Virus record (IMG/VR): IMGVR_UViG_3300007276_000010
Span: 1-47,842 of that record
Strand: one strand, 5' to 3'
Length of the DNA stretch: 47,842 nucleotides
From: a virus
Shown here: in pieces, positions 1 to 7,668 of the stretch
How the letters are laid out: every line of letters begins with the position of its first letter
How positions within the stretch are numbered: the stretch's first letter is position 1
Notes under the pieces: model-generated
What the model saw: the letters and a program-made list of their open reading frames with translations, nothing else
Databases searched by the model: none
Told to the model about the DNA's origin: nothing
Translations under genes and position numbers: made by a program

Positions 1-123
1 CACATTGTGAAGGTAGTTACCCGCCCAAGACGGACGAGAAGCTAATCGAGAAAGCGCTTGGGTCCGCTGCAACTGCTACGGCTCAACAGATGTTTGGTGG
101 TGGCGTTATCCGCGCTTCGTTTA
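1..123. repeat. Terminal direct overlap, left copy
   Basis: Bases 1-123 are identical to the last 123 bases of the window (47720-47842). This is the usual sign of a circular assembly, or of a circularly permuted phage chromosome, cut at an arbitrary point. A true short terminal repeat is possible but less likely, because the break falls inside a gene that reads in frame across the join. Confidence 0.95.
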
Positions 124-1817
124 AAGATTTGTGGACGCGTAATGTCGAGGCGTTAGCTGGTACATATCCTGATGACGTTCGAGACTTTGACGAGTCGAGT
201 GCTGACGCTGCACTTGCTCAACATTTGGCATTTTGGACCGGTAACGATTGCGCCCGTATTGAACGCATTATGAGATTATCGGGTCTTGTTCGTTCAAAGT
301 GGGACTATCACAAGTCGTACATGGAACGCACCATCACCGGGGCGTGTGCACGTCAAGAAACGTTTTACAGTATTGGCGCACCTATCGAACTTGAAGATAC
401 TAGTATCGTTGTCGAGTCGGTTTTTCGCGAAGGGTATCAGTTGCTCAGTGCTGAACAACAGGTCGACATCTTCAAAGGCTGCGTGTATATCGCCGAGACG
501 AACAAAGTGTTCACACCTAATGGCGCGATGCTCAAATCTGACCAGTTTAACGCGATGTACGGCGGTTATTCATTCGTTACTGATAACGAGGGCGAAAAGA
601 CGACTAAAAAGGCATGGGAAGCGTTCACCGAATCGCAGTGTTTGCATAATCCTAAAGTCGATTCGATGACGTTCCGTCCCGACCTTAAACCGTGTAGTAT
701 TGTTGATGTCGACGGGTGGCGTTATGTCAATACATACGTGCCGATTAACGTGCAAATGGTTGAGGGCGATGTCACGCCGTTCACGACACATTTACGTAAA
801 GTATTACCTGACGAACGGGACCAGACAATACTACTTAGTTATATGGCAGCGTGCATTCAGTACAAAGGTTATAAAATACAGTGGGCGCCATTACTTCAGG
901 GTGTTGTTGGCAACGGTAAAACATTGTTTACTCGTTGCGTAGCGTATGCTATTGGTGACCGTTACACTCACATGCCGCCGGCGCTTGAAATTAGTGAGAA
1001 GTTTAACGCCTGGTTATTTAACACGATGTTCATTGGCGTAGAGGATATTTACGTACCGTCGAACAAAATGGAAATGATAGAAACACTCAAGCCGATGATC
1101 ACAAATAAACGACTGGCCCGTCGTGCGATGAATACCGACCAAGCAATGCATAATATTTGCTGTAACTTTATGTTTAACTCGAACCACAAAGACGGTATTA
1201 AAGACGCGACCAAAGACCGACGTTACTGTGTGTTTTATTCAGCTCAACAGGAGAAGATCGACCTTGTTCGTGATGGTATGGATGGTTCGTATTTCTCGAA
1301 GTTGTACGCTTGGTTAGATAACGATAAGGGTTATGCTAAGGTTGCCCAGTTTTTAACTGATTACGCGATACCAGACGAATTTAATCCGACGATGAGTTGT
1401 CAAACTGCGCCAATAACGTCAAGCACCGCCGAAGCTGCTACGATTGGCATGGGTAGTGTAGAGCAAGAAATTATCGAAGCAATCGACGAAGGGCGTGGCG
1501 GTTTTGCGGGTGGTTGGGTGTCATCGTTCAAACTCGACGCATTAATCGATAACATGCGTAAAGGTAATATGGTCACACGTAATAAACGACGCGAGTTAAT
1601 GCGCACGTTAGGTTACGATTATCATCCAGGTTTGAAAGACGGTCGTGTGAATAATGTCATACCGATGGAAGCGGGTAAACCTCGACTCTATATTCGCGTT
1701 GGTCATATTCACAGTAATCTGACGAGTGGTGCGGAAATAGCGAGGCTTTACGCTGCTGCTCAAGGTGATTTGTTGTCAGCGTCGATAAGTGTTGACAATT
1801 CCGTCAAGAACAATTAA
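3..1817 (+). CDS. Primase-helicase, C-terminal part (gene continues from the window end)
   Basis: This is the helicase part of a 796-residue replication protein whose first part lies at 47146-47842; joining the ends after removing the 123-base overlap keeps the frame. The first ATG in this part is at 90. It has a Walker A motif GVVGNGKT (about residues 492-499 of the full protein), a Walker B-like stretch ending in GVEDIYV, and a later FNSNHKD motif, the pattern of superfamily 3 helicases related to D5/VirE phage proteins. By family it should unwind DNA at the phage fork. The last codons contain an operator and promoter for the next gene (1792-1820). Confidence 0.9.
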   Translation, partial: HCEGSYPPKTDEKLIEKALGSAATATAQQMFGGGVIRASFKDLWTRNVEALAGTYPDDVRDFDESSADAALAQHLAFWTGNDCARIERIMRLSGLVRSKWDYHKSYMERTITGACARQETFYSIGAPIELEDTSIVVESVFREGYQLLSAEQQVDIFKGCVYIAETNKVFTPNGAMLKSDQFNAMYGGYSFVTDNEGEKTTKKAWEAFTESQCLHNPKVDSMTFRPDLKPCSIVDVDGWRYVNTYVPINVQMVEGDVTPFTTHLRKVLPDERDQTILLSYMAACIQYKGYKIQWAPLLQGVVGNGKTLFTRCVAYAIGDRYTHMPPALEISEKFNAWLFNTMFIGVEDIYVPSNKMEMIETLKPMITNKRLARRAMNTDQAMHNICCNFMFNSNHKDGIKDATKDRRYCVFYSAQQEKIDLVRDGMDGSYFSKLYAWLDNDKGYAKVAQFLTDYAIPDEFNPTMSCQTAPITSSTAEAATIGMGSVEQEIIEAIDEGRGGFAGGWVSSFKLDALIDNMRKGNMVTRNKRRELMRTLGYDYHPGLKDGRVNNVIPMEAGKPRLYIRVGHIHSNLTSGAEIARLYAAAQGDLLSASISVDNSVKNN

Positions 1818-1820
1818 TCT
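1792..1820 (+). promoter_or_regulatory. Promoter with TTGAC-N6-GTCAA operator (site 1, perfect)
   Basis: The -35 is TTGACA (1792-1797), the spacer 17 bases and the -10 TAATCT (1815-1820). The inverted repeat TTGAC-AATTCC-GTCAA (1792-1807) covers the -35. It lies in the last codons of the helicase gene and points to the gene at 1875. Confidence 0.65.
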
Positions 1821-1832
1821 AGATACAGATAA

Positions 1833-1853
1833 AGCGCTTCGTGTCGGGGCGCT
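1833..1853 (+). other. 5' leader hairpin AGCGC/GCGCT
   Basis: AGCGC (1833-1837) pairs with GCGCT (1849-1853) just ahead of the gene at 1875. The same hairpin stands before its paralogue at 35618 (35640-35660). It may stabilise the mRNA or control translation; the role is inferred. Confidence 0.45.
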
Positions 1854-1874
1854 ATCATTGAGAGAACGAATAAA

Positions 1875-2084
1875 ATGGCTAAAGTTAGAATTTTAAATGA
1901 CGGCGGGTTTGGTTTATCGGACGTAGATTTCCCCGTGGTTGTCAACGCAACACCGAGAAAAATGTGGAATGATATTATTGGTTTCGACGTCGATCGTAGT
2001 GAGTTTGGTGATACTCAATCTGTAGGTGTTAAGTTGTATTTTTCAATACTACATGACGAGTGTGAGGTATTAGACGATGAGTAA
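1875..2084 (+). CDS. Small conserved protein, paralogue of the 35403-35618 gene
   Basis: A 69-residue protein of unknown function. It is nearly identical to the protein encoded on the minus strand at 35403-35618, both starting with KVRILNDGGFG and differing mainly near the C-terminus. The duplication includes the operator-promoter, the leader hairpin and the start of the following overlapping gene. There is no membrane segment or metal motif. Position after an early-type promoter suggests an early gene. It overlaps the next gene by 8 bases. Confidence 0.75.
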   Translation: MAKVRILNDGGFGLSDVDFPVVVNATPRKMWNDIIGFDVDRSEFGDTQSVGVKLYFSILHDECEVLDDE

Positions 2085-2268
2085 TTGTAACGCAATCAGA
2101 CAGGGCGACCAAATGCAGTGTGGGCGATGTGGTTTATCGTGGGACATTGATGACAAAGACCGTCCGAAGTGTAACCCGCTTGACATGGCGTCACGTGCGC
2201 AACGGGATCGTTCGAACTGGAAATTAAGCCAAGTTCGTAAAACTCATAATTTTAAGCGGGGATGGTAA
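2077..2268 (+). CDS. Small zinc-finger-like protein
   Basis: A 63-residue protein with CGRCGLSWDIDD followed by a third cysteine in RPKC, a motif common in small phage proteins that may bind zinc. The N-terminus MSNC is shared with the unrelated protein that follows the duplicated gene (35416 minus), so the start codon region belongs to the duplication. No function can be assigned; it is part of a tightly overlapping row of small early genes. Confidence 0.65.
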   Translation: MSNCNAIRQGDQMQCGRCGLSWDIDDKDRPKCNPLDMASRAQRDRSNWKLSQVRKTHNFKRGW

Positions 2269-2567
2269 TTGTTATGCAAATTTATAGTAATGTTCGATTG
2301 ATGTTAAGAACGGTTCGACCTGTTAACGGAACTATTGGTTTACGTTGTTCAGTTGAAGAAGCAGAACGCACGTGGTACAACGACGTTAGCTATAACGACC
2401 GTAAAGATTTCGAACTCGTAGTCGAGTCGGCGCCACACGGTTGTAACGTGTTTGTTCGTCCGTGGAGTGAGTCGGGTATGATCACTGGTGGTGCTCCGTC
2501 GTGGGTCGGTTGGGGATTTATTGCTGTGTTTTCATTAGGTATGCTAGCGGGGCTGTATTATGTCTGA
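2262..2567 (+). CDS. Small membrane protein, hypothetical
   Basis: About 101 residues with a soluble N-terminal part and a C-terminal hydrophobic segment (roughly the last 22 residues, beginning WVGWGF and ending GLYYV), so a tail-anchored membrane protein is likely. The start overlaps the preceding stop; an in-frame ATG at 2274 is an alternative start. No family recognised. Confidence 0.6.
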   Translation: MVIVMQIYSNVRLMLRTVRPVNGTIGLRCSVEEAERTWYNDVSYNDRKDFELVVESAPHGCNVFVRPWSESGMITGGAPSWVGWGFIAVFSLGMLAGLYYV

Positions 2568-2739
2568 TTTTATTGACGAAACGTTAGAACGTGAAGACGC
2601 ATTACACCAAGCGACGATAGCGAATCGCGTTCGTTACACTGGTGTTAGTGCGACTCATTGTATTGAATGTGGTGAAGTAATACCACAAGGTCGCCGCGAT
2701 GCAGTGCAGGGCGTTAAATTATGTGTGGAGTGTGCTTGA
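2560..2739 (+). CDS. TraR/DksA-type zinc-finger protein
   Basis: A 59-residue protein. Its C-terminal half holds a four-cysteine zinc finger, CIECGEVIPQGRR then LCVECA, which is the signature of the TraR/DksA family. In the family these proteins bind the RNA polymerase secondary channel and change promoter choice; phage versions are short, as here. It starts 8 bases before the end of the upstream gene, which fits translational coupling. The role in redirecting host transcription is inferred. Confidence 0.8.
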   Translation: MSDFIDETLEREDALHQATIANRVRYTGVSATHCIECGEVIPQGRRDAVQGVKLCVECA

Positions 2740-2740
2740 T

Positions 2741-2896
2741 ATGAACGCTAATCTATTGATATTTATTTTGTACACGTTGATCGTGTGGTTCGCTGCGCCT
2801 AACATGGTAATACCTGGTATTGCATTATGTGGGTTCGTTCTGTCCATTCCAGCGTGGTTCGTATTGGCGTTCGTTAAGGGGAGTAGGATATCGTGA
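2741..2896 (+). CDS. Small two-helix membrane protein
   Basis: A 51-residue, very hydrophobic protein with two likely transmembrane segments (starting LLIFILYTLIVWF and IALCGFVL). The ATG at 2741 follows the previous stop at once; an upstream in-frame ATG at 2699 lies inside the TraR-like gene and is less likely. Unknown function. The next gene starts with GTG in a 4-base overlap. Confidence 0.6.
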   Translation: MNANLLIFILYTLIVWFAAPNMVIPGIALCGFVLSIPAWFVLAFVKGSRIS

Positions 2897-3435
2897 AACA
2901 TATAATGTTAGACATAGAAACGATGGGTGTGTCTGGTAATGCTGCGATCATGGCAATCGGCGCATGTTACTTCGACCCGTCTACGGGTGAAATTGGCGAT
3001 ACGTTCCACGAGCAAGTTGATATTTCATCGAACGGTCAAATCGATGCGTCCACTGTGTTGTGGTGGATGAAGCAAAGCGACGAAGCACGTTCGAAATTTT
3101 ACAACAACCATAAAGCCGAACCAATTCAGCATGTATTGAGTATGTTTTATCGGTTCGTTAAACCAGGTTGCCAAGTATGGGGTAACGGTATTGCATTCGA
3201 TAATGTGATCATCCGTAACGCATTTGACCACACGGGTTGTCTTGACCCTGTACCTTGGAAGTTTTGGAACGACCGAGACGTTAGGACAATGGTCGAGTTA
3301 GGTCAAGCTATTGGATTGGACCCGAAACGCGATTTTCCGTTTGAAGGTATTAAACACGACGCGTTAGCCGATGCTATACATCAAGCTAAGTACGTGTCGG
3401 CCATTTGGCAAGCGTTAACTGGCCCGTACTTATGA
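2893..3435 (+). CDS. DEDD-type 3'-5' exonuclease
   Basis: A 180-residue protein with the exonuclease signature LDIETMG at residues 6-12 (catalytic Asp and Glu), a central GNGIAFDNVIIR (second Asp) and HDALADAIHQA near the C-terminus (His and last Asp). This matches the RNase T/Rv2179c-like exonuclease group found in many phages. It should trim 3' ends of DNA or RNA; the substrate cannot be told. It starts with GTG overlapping the upstream stop. Confidence 0.85.
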   Translation: MKHIMLDIETMGVSGNAAIMAIGACYFDPSTGEIGDTFHEQVDISSNGQIDASTVLWWMKQSDEARSKFYNNHKAEPIQHVLSMFYRFVKPGCQVWGNGIAFDNVIIRNAFDHTGCLDPVPWKFWNDRDVRTMVELGQAIGLDPKRDFPFEGIKHDALADAIHQAKYVSAIWQALTGPYL

Positions 3436-3794
3436 TGTATAATTATTTAGCTGCACTCGTTGCGGTAGGAGCGTCCCTTGGGGGCGCTTTCGTGTATGGT
3501 CAACATACGGCCACAGTGAGCGCTGAACGTGACGCGCTTGAACGTGACGTCGCAATGTATCGCAGTATTGATACGCTTGCGACTAAGCTACGTGTGAGTG
3601 ATGAAGCGTTAACCATTGAACAACAACGTGTCGCCACGGTGCGACGCGAGGAGGTTATTAAATATGTCGATAAATACCGTACCAAGCTGGTCGACCGTCC
3701 CGTTATTATTGAGTGTGTTAACGATAGCGGGTTGTTGCAGCTCATCAACAGTGCCAATCCAACCGTTGCCGCCAGCGTTGACACCGCCGAGTGA
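3432..3794 (+). CDS. i-spanin (Rz-like)
   Basis: A 120-residue protein with an N-terminal membrane segment (YLAALVAVGASLGGAFVYG) followed by a charged helical region (AERDALERDVA onward), the plan of an inner-membrane spanin. The start overlaps the exonuclease stop (ATGA). A lipoprotein gene starts inside it in another frame (3664), the classic Rz/Rz1 layout. The pair links inner and outer membranes and completes lysis of Gram-negative hosts. Confidence 0.8.
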   Translation: MMYNYLAALVAVGASLGGAFVYGQHTATVSAERDALERDVAMYRSIDTLATKLRVSDEALTIEQQRVATVRREEVIKYVDKYRTKLVDRPVIIECVNDSGLLQLINSANPTVAASVDTAE

Positions 3795-3936
3795 GTTGCT
3801 TGTCGCGCCGGTACTAATGCCGCGTTATGAAGGTGCGGAAGGTGCCGAGGACGTTGCGGTTGAACAGGGCCGTATCGCTACCGATACGCGTGACAGGTTG
3901 ATACGTTTACAAGAATGGATAAAGGGGAAGATGTGA
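3664..3936 (+). CDS. o-spanin (Rz1-like lipoprotein), overlaps the i-spanin gene
   Basis: The first 131 bases lie inside the i-spanin gene in another frame. The ATG at 3664 gives a 90-residue protein with a signal peptide ending in the lipobox LTIAGC, followed by a proline-rich stretch (VPIQPLPPALTPP) as in Rz1. Maturation should attach it to the outer membrane. An upstream ATG at 3616 would add residues before the signal peptide and is less likely. Confidence 0.8.
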   Translation: MSINTVPSWSTVPLLLSVLTIAGCCSSSTVPIQPLPPALTPPSELLVAPVLMPRYEGAEGAEDVAVEQGRIATDTRDRLIRLQEWIKGKM

Positions 3937-4016
3937 TGGAATATTTAGATTGGATATTATTCGTTGTTGCCATAACAGGTGTTATTTTATGCCTTGCGAC
4001 CAAACCGAAAGATTAA
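3936..4016 (+). CDS. Tiny membrane protein
   Basis: A 26-residue product, one hydrophobic helix (LDWILFVVAITGVILCLA) followed by a short basic tail. The ATG overlaps the stop of the o-spanin gene (TGATG), so it could be translated by coupling. A terminator follows at 4036. It may be a small lysis accessory protein; no homology recognised. Confidence 0.45.
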   Translation: MEYLDWILFVVAITGVILCLATKPKD

Positions 4017-4035
4017 TACGTTCATGTTAAACATT

Positions 4036-4058
4036 GCCCGTCATGTGACGGGCTTTTT
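4036..4058 (+). terminator. Rho-independent terminator after the spanin operon
   Basis: An 8-bp stem GCCCGTCA/TGACGGGC with a 2-base loop, followed by five T. It ends the rightward 1.8-4.0 kb transcript and separates it from the convergent leftward genes. Confidence 0.85.
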
Positions 4059-4070
4059 GTTGTCTATGTT

Positions 4071-4298
4071 TTAGAATTTAACGCTTTGAACGACTTTTGA
4101 TTTACCTTTTCGTTCTTGTATTATTTCAAGACTGTCCCAGCTACAAGCTTTTGCCAACTCATGAAACTTATCATCGGCTTGAGTAAATGTTAAGTCCGTG
4201 AATATCGTTACAGTCCCTTGGCTCACGCGTCGTACATTGAATGTGTAACCTCTCAGTCTAGCGTACGTGTTGACCATCCATTCTATTATGATCATCAC
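4071..4298 (-). CDS. Hypothetical protein
   Basis: A 75-residue protein without recognised motifs; the N-terminus is mildly hydrophobic. The start overlaps the stop of the upstream leftward gene by 4 bases (ATGA), so the two form one operon read from the promoter near 5100. Confidence 0.6.
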   Translation of the reverse strand: MMIIIEWMVNTYARLRGYTFNVRRVSQGTVTIFTDLTFTQADDKFHELAKACSWDSLEIIQERKGKSKVVQSVKF

Positions 4299-5056
4299 TC
4301 ACCGTCCTTAGTGCGTAGGCACGTTATGCAATTACCTGTTGATACGTAGCGCCAATGGTCGTGTCCGTGTTTGCATTTCTGGCCAGTGCGATACACTTTC
4401 ATGTCATACGCGCGTGCATCTTCGCGACTGAGGATCATGTCAGGGTTAGCGTGCATCATAATCGAGTCGGGCGTTGAGCGGTCGTCGTTCTCGGGTTCAG
4501 CACGTTCGGCGCTACCTGGAGTATAGTCACATGCTTCGCATGTCTTGTCGTCAACGCTACGTAGCGTTATCTCGCCACACGAGCGACACGGGCTTGTGGA
4601 CACGTATTGTGAGTCACCGTCGGCGATAGCTTGCTCACGCGGTTTAAGTGCTGTTTTACATTGCATACATGGCGTGCCGTCGCTGCTCGATACTCTCACA
4701 TGTCCGTGTGTCGTACATGGTTCATAGTGTAATGTGTAACCGTCATTTGAACGTATCAATTCACGCATTGCTTTAACCTCACCGAGCAACATTGGGTGGT
4801 TAAATACTTCTGGTACGCCCTTTGGCCACATCGATATTGAGTCGTCATTAATGCGTGAATAGTGTCTCGTTAGCTCAATTTTATATCGTTGACACATGAT
4901 ACATTTTCCACTTTTAGTGTATCGCGTAGAGCTACTATTGCAGATTTCGCACTTTTTATAGTCAATATAGAAGCGGTGACGTATCTTTGCGGACACGCTT
5001 CGTAGGTCAGGATGTGGTGCTAATCCTCCCGTAGAGATTTTAAATAGCTTTCCCAT
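4295..5056 (-). CDS. Multi-zinc-ribbon protein (four Cys modules)
   Basis: A 253-residue protein with four successive cysteine modules: CEICNSSSTRY...CIMC, CTTHGHV...CMQC, CRSCGEI...CEAC and CKHGHDHWRY...CITC. The last module resembles the N-terminal zinc module of the HNH endonuclease at 10181 (CKYGHVAERK...CSAC). No nuclease core is visible, so this could be a nucleic-acid-binding protein built from homing-endonuclease zinc modules; that is inference. First gene of a two-gene leftward operon. Confidence 0.7.
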   Translation of the reverse strand: MGKLFKISTGGLAPHPDLRSVSAKIRHRFYIDYKKCEICNSSSTRYTKSGKCIMCQRYKIELTRHYSRINDDSISMWPKGVPEVFNHPMLLGEVKAMRELIRSNDGYTLHYEPCTTHGHVRVSSSDGTPCMQCKTALKPREQAIADGDSQYVSTSPCRSCGEITLRSVDDKTCEACDYTPGSAERAEPENDDRSTPDSIMMHANPDMILSREDARAYDMKVYRTGQKCKHGHDHWRYVSTGNCITCLRTKDGE

Positions 5057-5088
5057 ATGTTCCTCGTTGCTGTTTGTTAGTATACGGG

Positions 5089-5117
5089 ATTTTATCAGTT
5101 TTTTATTATAATGGCAA
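5089..5117 (-). promoter_or_regulatory. Leftward sigma70-like promoter
   Basis: Read on the minus strand: -35 TTGCCA (5112-5117), 17-base spacer, -10 TAAAAT (5089-5094), about 33 bases upstream of the ATG at 5056. It has no complete copy of the inverted repeat seen at the other leftward promoters. Confidence 0.6.
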
Positions 5118-5228
5118 TTATGACGTAATAATCACTGTTTCTAAGTTCGGGGTAAAACTCAGGTGGTAGCTGAAACGCAGTCGTGGCGCGGGCTGTAGAG
5201 GATTGGACATGTTACCCCGCTTTTTTCG

Positions 5229-5425
5229 ATACTCCCTATAGTATTCTTGTATATTCATTGTATATGTATATATATTATACCCTATATACTATACTCTCTT
5301 ATTATACATACTCATTATTCTTACAACATTAAAAGATAGAGGTATAGAGGTAAGTATGCTAAGTCATTGATTGTTAAATTGCTTTTAGTACCTTCAAAAT
5401 TACCTGAGTCGTTTTGATTCGGGGT
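5229..5425 (+). repeat. AT-rich noncoding element, copy A
   Basis: Homologous to 17943-18130. It begins with 27 identical bases (ATACTCCCTATAGTATTCTT and the next seven), runs through a TATA-rich stretch and ends in a conserved block with AGGTAAGTA, GTCATTGATTGTT, TTTTAGTACCTT, TTACCTGAGTCG and TTCGGGGT. AGGTAA (5348-5353) and TTACCT (5400-5405) form an inverted repeat. It lies directly upstream of the terminase genes. It may be a late promoter/leader, a replication origin or a structured RNA; the function is unknown. Confidence 0.75.
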
Positions 5426-5498
5426 ACTGCTCGATGTGTGGCGTTATGGGGCGAATTGTGGCATTATTGACGGCATGTTAGATAATGGGCTTAGGGTA

Positions 5499-6179
5499 AT
5501 GAAAATACGCATCGGGGATCGCACTGTGGAGTTGAGCGAAGAACAGCTCACCGCGTACGGTAATTTGACGAAATTGCAAAAGGGCGTTGCGCTCGCTTCG
5601 CTTGGTGGCAGCGAACCAGCCGAAGCGCATCGTATCGGCGGCGGGAAATGTAAAAACGAACCGCAGCGTTACGACCTTGGTATTCAGATCCTAGTCAATC
5701 CTAGCGTGAAGCGTTTCATGGCTACAATGGCCGTCAATCCTAGTGCTGAAATCGCCTCAGCGGTACTGTCACGCGACGAAATACTAATCGACCTTACCGA
5801 CATAGCCCGAACAACAATCGACCACGTAGCGACGTTCTCAGAGCGTCCGTTGGTCGACATGGAAAACGGCATGAAAGTGTTAATGTCGACGATACATGTT
5901 CGGTCAATTAGCGAAATACCAGAGGGAGCCAGGAAAGCGATTAAATCCGTTAAGCAAACGAAAAACGGTTTAGAAATCGTTATGCACGATTCGTTAGTTG
6001 CTCGCAAGCAGTTTTCCGAGATGTGTGGATACAACGCCCCGACCAAAACCGAAATTAGCGGACCAGGTGGAACGCCGATCCAAATCCAAGAAATACCAGA
6101 CGAAGAACTCGAAGCGAAATTGAAAGCGTTGGGTCTTGGTCGTTATCATAACCAGCTAGGGTCGAAACGTGTCGAGTAA
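5499..6179 (+). CDS. terS: Terminase small subunit
   Basis: About 226 residues from the ATG at 5499, which has an AGGG ribosome site close upstream; in-frame ATGs at 5436 and 5475 are alternatives. Directly upstream of, and overlapping, the large terminase gene. The middle carries predicted helices, and the C-terminus has a segment GPGGTPIQIQEIPDEEL typical of phage small terminases. It should recognise phage DNA and hand it to the large subunit. Assignment rests on position and overall resemblance. Confidence 0.75.
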   Translation: MKIRIGDRTVELSEEQLTAYGNLTKLQKGVALASLGGSEPAEAHRIGGGKCKNEPQRYDLGIQILVNPSVKRFMATMAVNPSAEIASAVLSRDEILIDLTDIARTTIDHVATFSERPLVDMENGMKVLMSTIHVRSISEIPEGARKAIKSVKQTKNGLEIVMHDSLVARKQFSEMCGYNAPTKTEISGPGGTPIQIQEIPDEELEAKLKALGLGRYHNQLGSKRVE

Positions 6180-7668
6180 TAACGCGATTTACGAAACGCT
6201 ACGTAAACGGGCAATCGAAGGAGCACGCGAATCGATGCTCGATTTCACGTTGTTTACGAAACCAGATTACGAAACGGGTTGGTTCAACGAACTCGTGTGT
6301 GCAGAACTCGACCAGTTCTTGCTCGACTGCGAAGCGGGTTTATCGCCGCGCTTAATGATATTCGCACCGCCACGCAGTGGTAAATCTGAATTAGCGTCTC
6401 GTCGTTTCCCTGCTTACGCCATGGGTCGCTTTCCGAAATGGAATGTGATTTCCACATCGTACGCTTCACCACTTGCCGAACGCATGTCACGCGACACCCA
6501 ACGTATTATCGACGCGGGCGAATACGAGTCAGTGTTCCCAGATACGCGACTCGTTCAGGGTCGTTCGATGGGACGTGGAGCAAGTAACACGGCTACGTTG
6601 TGGGAACCTGTGACAGCCGACGGGGCGTTGGCGGGAGGTTCGTATCGTGCGGCGGGTGTTGGTGGTGGTATTACCGGTCAGGGTATGAATATCGGTATTA
6701 TTGATGACCCGGCAAAAGACTACAAACAAGCCTCGTCGCCAGCGTATCAAGAAACCGTAATCGATTGGTATGATACGACGTTCTACACGCGACGAGACCC
6801 AAAAGTTAACGGTATTATTATCATTCTCACACGTTGGCACAAAAATGACTTAGCGGGTCAATTACTCGCTCGTGCAGCTGACGGTGGCGAGCAATGGCGT
6901 GTCGTATCGTTCCCTATGGAATGGGACCACGACGAACCCGAAACGCACACACTGAACGACATCACGTACAAACTGCGCGAGAAAGACGATATATTATTCC
7001 CTGAGCGTATGCCACGTGCGTTCGTCGAACAATGTAAAGCGTCCGGCTCGCTGACGTGGAATGCGCTTTATCAACAACGACCAAGTGCGAAGGGTGGTTC
7101 GTTGATCCGTTCCGAATGGTTCGGTGAGTACCAGGTATTGCCGAAGTTGAAATACTCGTACATCATTGGCGATACAGCACAGAAAATCAAAGAACGAAAC
7201 GACTTCTCAGTGTTTGAACATTGGGGTGTCGGCGAGGACGGTTATCTGTACCTTGTGGATTTAGTGCGCGGTAAATGGGAGTCGGACGAACTCAAGAAAC
7301 GCTGCGTTGCGTTCTGGCAAAAAGCGCGAGCCGTCCACGGAATGTCGTGTCGTAAATTGCTCATTGAGGACAAAGCGAGCGGTACGGGCCTGATTCAACA
7401 AATACGTAAATCAACTAAGCCATTGATCCCCGTGTTGGCGATTCAACGAAACACTGATAAACTAACACGATTCATGGACGTGCAAGGGTATATCGAGTCG
7501 GGTTATGTCAGATTACCAAGTGACGCACCGTGGCTTAACGATTTCTTAGCTGAGTGTGAAGGGCTTCAAAGTGACTTCAAAACGCACGACGACCAAATCG
7601 ACCCGATGATCGACGCCATTGACCAAATGCTCGATAAGAAACGACCGAACCTCAAGGATTACTTGTAA
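6169..7668 (+). CDS. terL: Terminase large subunit
   Basis: A 499-residue ATPase-nuclease that packages DNA. Walker A is APPRSGKS (residues 66-73), Walker B is IGIIDDP (about 175-181), and LTRWH is typical of the coupling region. The nuclease half has a first acidic residue in IIGDTAQK, then IEDKASGTGL, and a late HDDQID motif. It starts with GTG inside the end of terS. The portal gene begins at its stop codon. Confidence 0.95.
   Translation: MSSNNAIYETLRKRAIEGARESMLDFTLFTKPDYETGWFNELVCAELDQFLLDCEAGLSPRLMIFAPPRSGKSELASRRFPAYAMGRFPKWNVISTSYASPLAERMSRDTQRIIDAGEYESVFPDTRLVQGRSMGRGASNTATLWEPVTADGALAGGSYRAAGVGGGITGQGMNIGIIDDPAKDYKQASSPAYQETVIDWYDTTFYTRRDPKVNGIIIILTRWHKNDLAGQLLARAADGGEQWRVVSFPMEWDHDEPETHTLNDITYKLREKDDILFPERMPRAFVEQCKASGSLTWNALYQQRPSAKGGSLIRSEWFGEYQVLPKLKYSYIIGDTAQKIKERNDFSVFEHWGVGEDGYLYLVDLVRGKWESDELKKRCVAFWQKARAVHGMSCRKLLIEDKASGTGLIQQIRKSTKPLIPVLAIQRNTDKLTRFMDVQGYIESGYVRLPSDAPWLNDFLAECEGLQSDFKTHDDQIDPMIDAIDQMLDKKRPNLKDYL

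Noticed and set aside
5120-5136. Operator at the 4.1-5.1 kb leftward promoter
   Set aside because: Only one half-site (ATGACGTAAT) is present; the second arm is missing.
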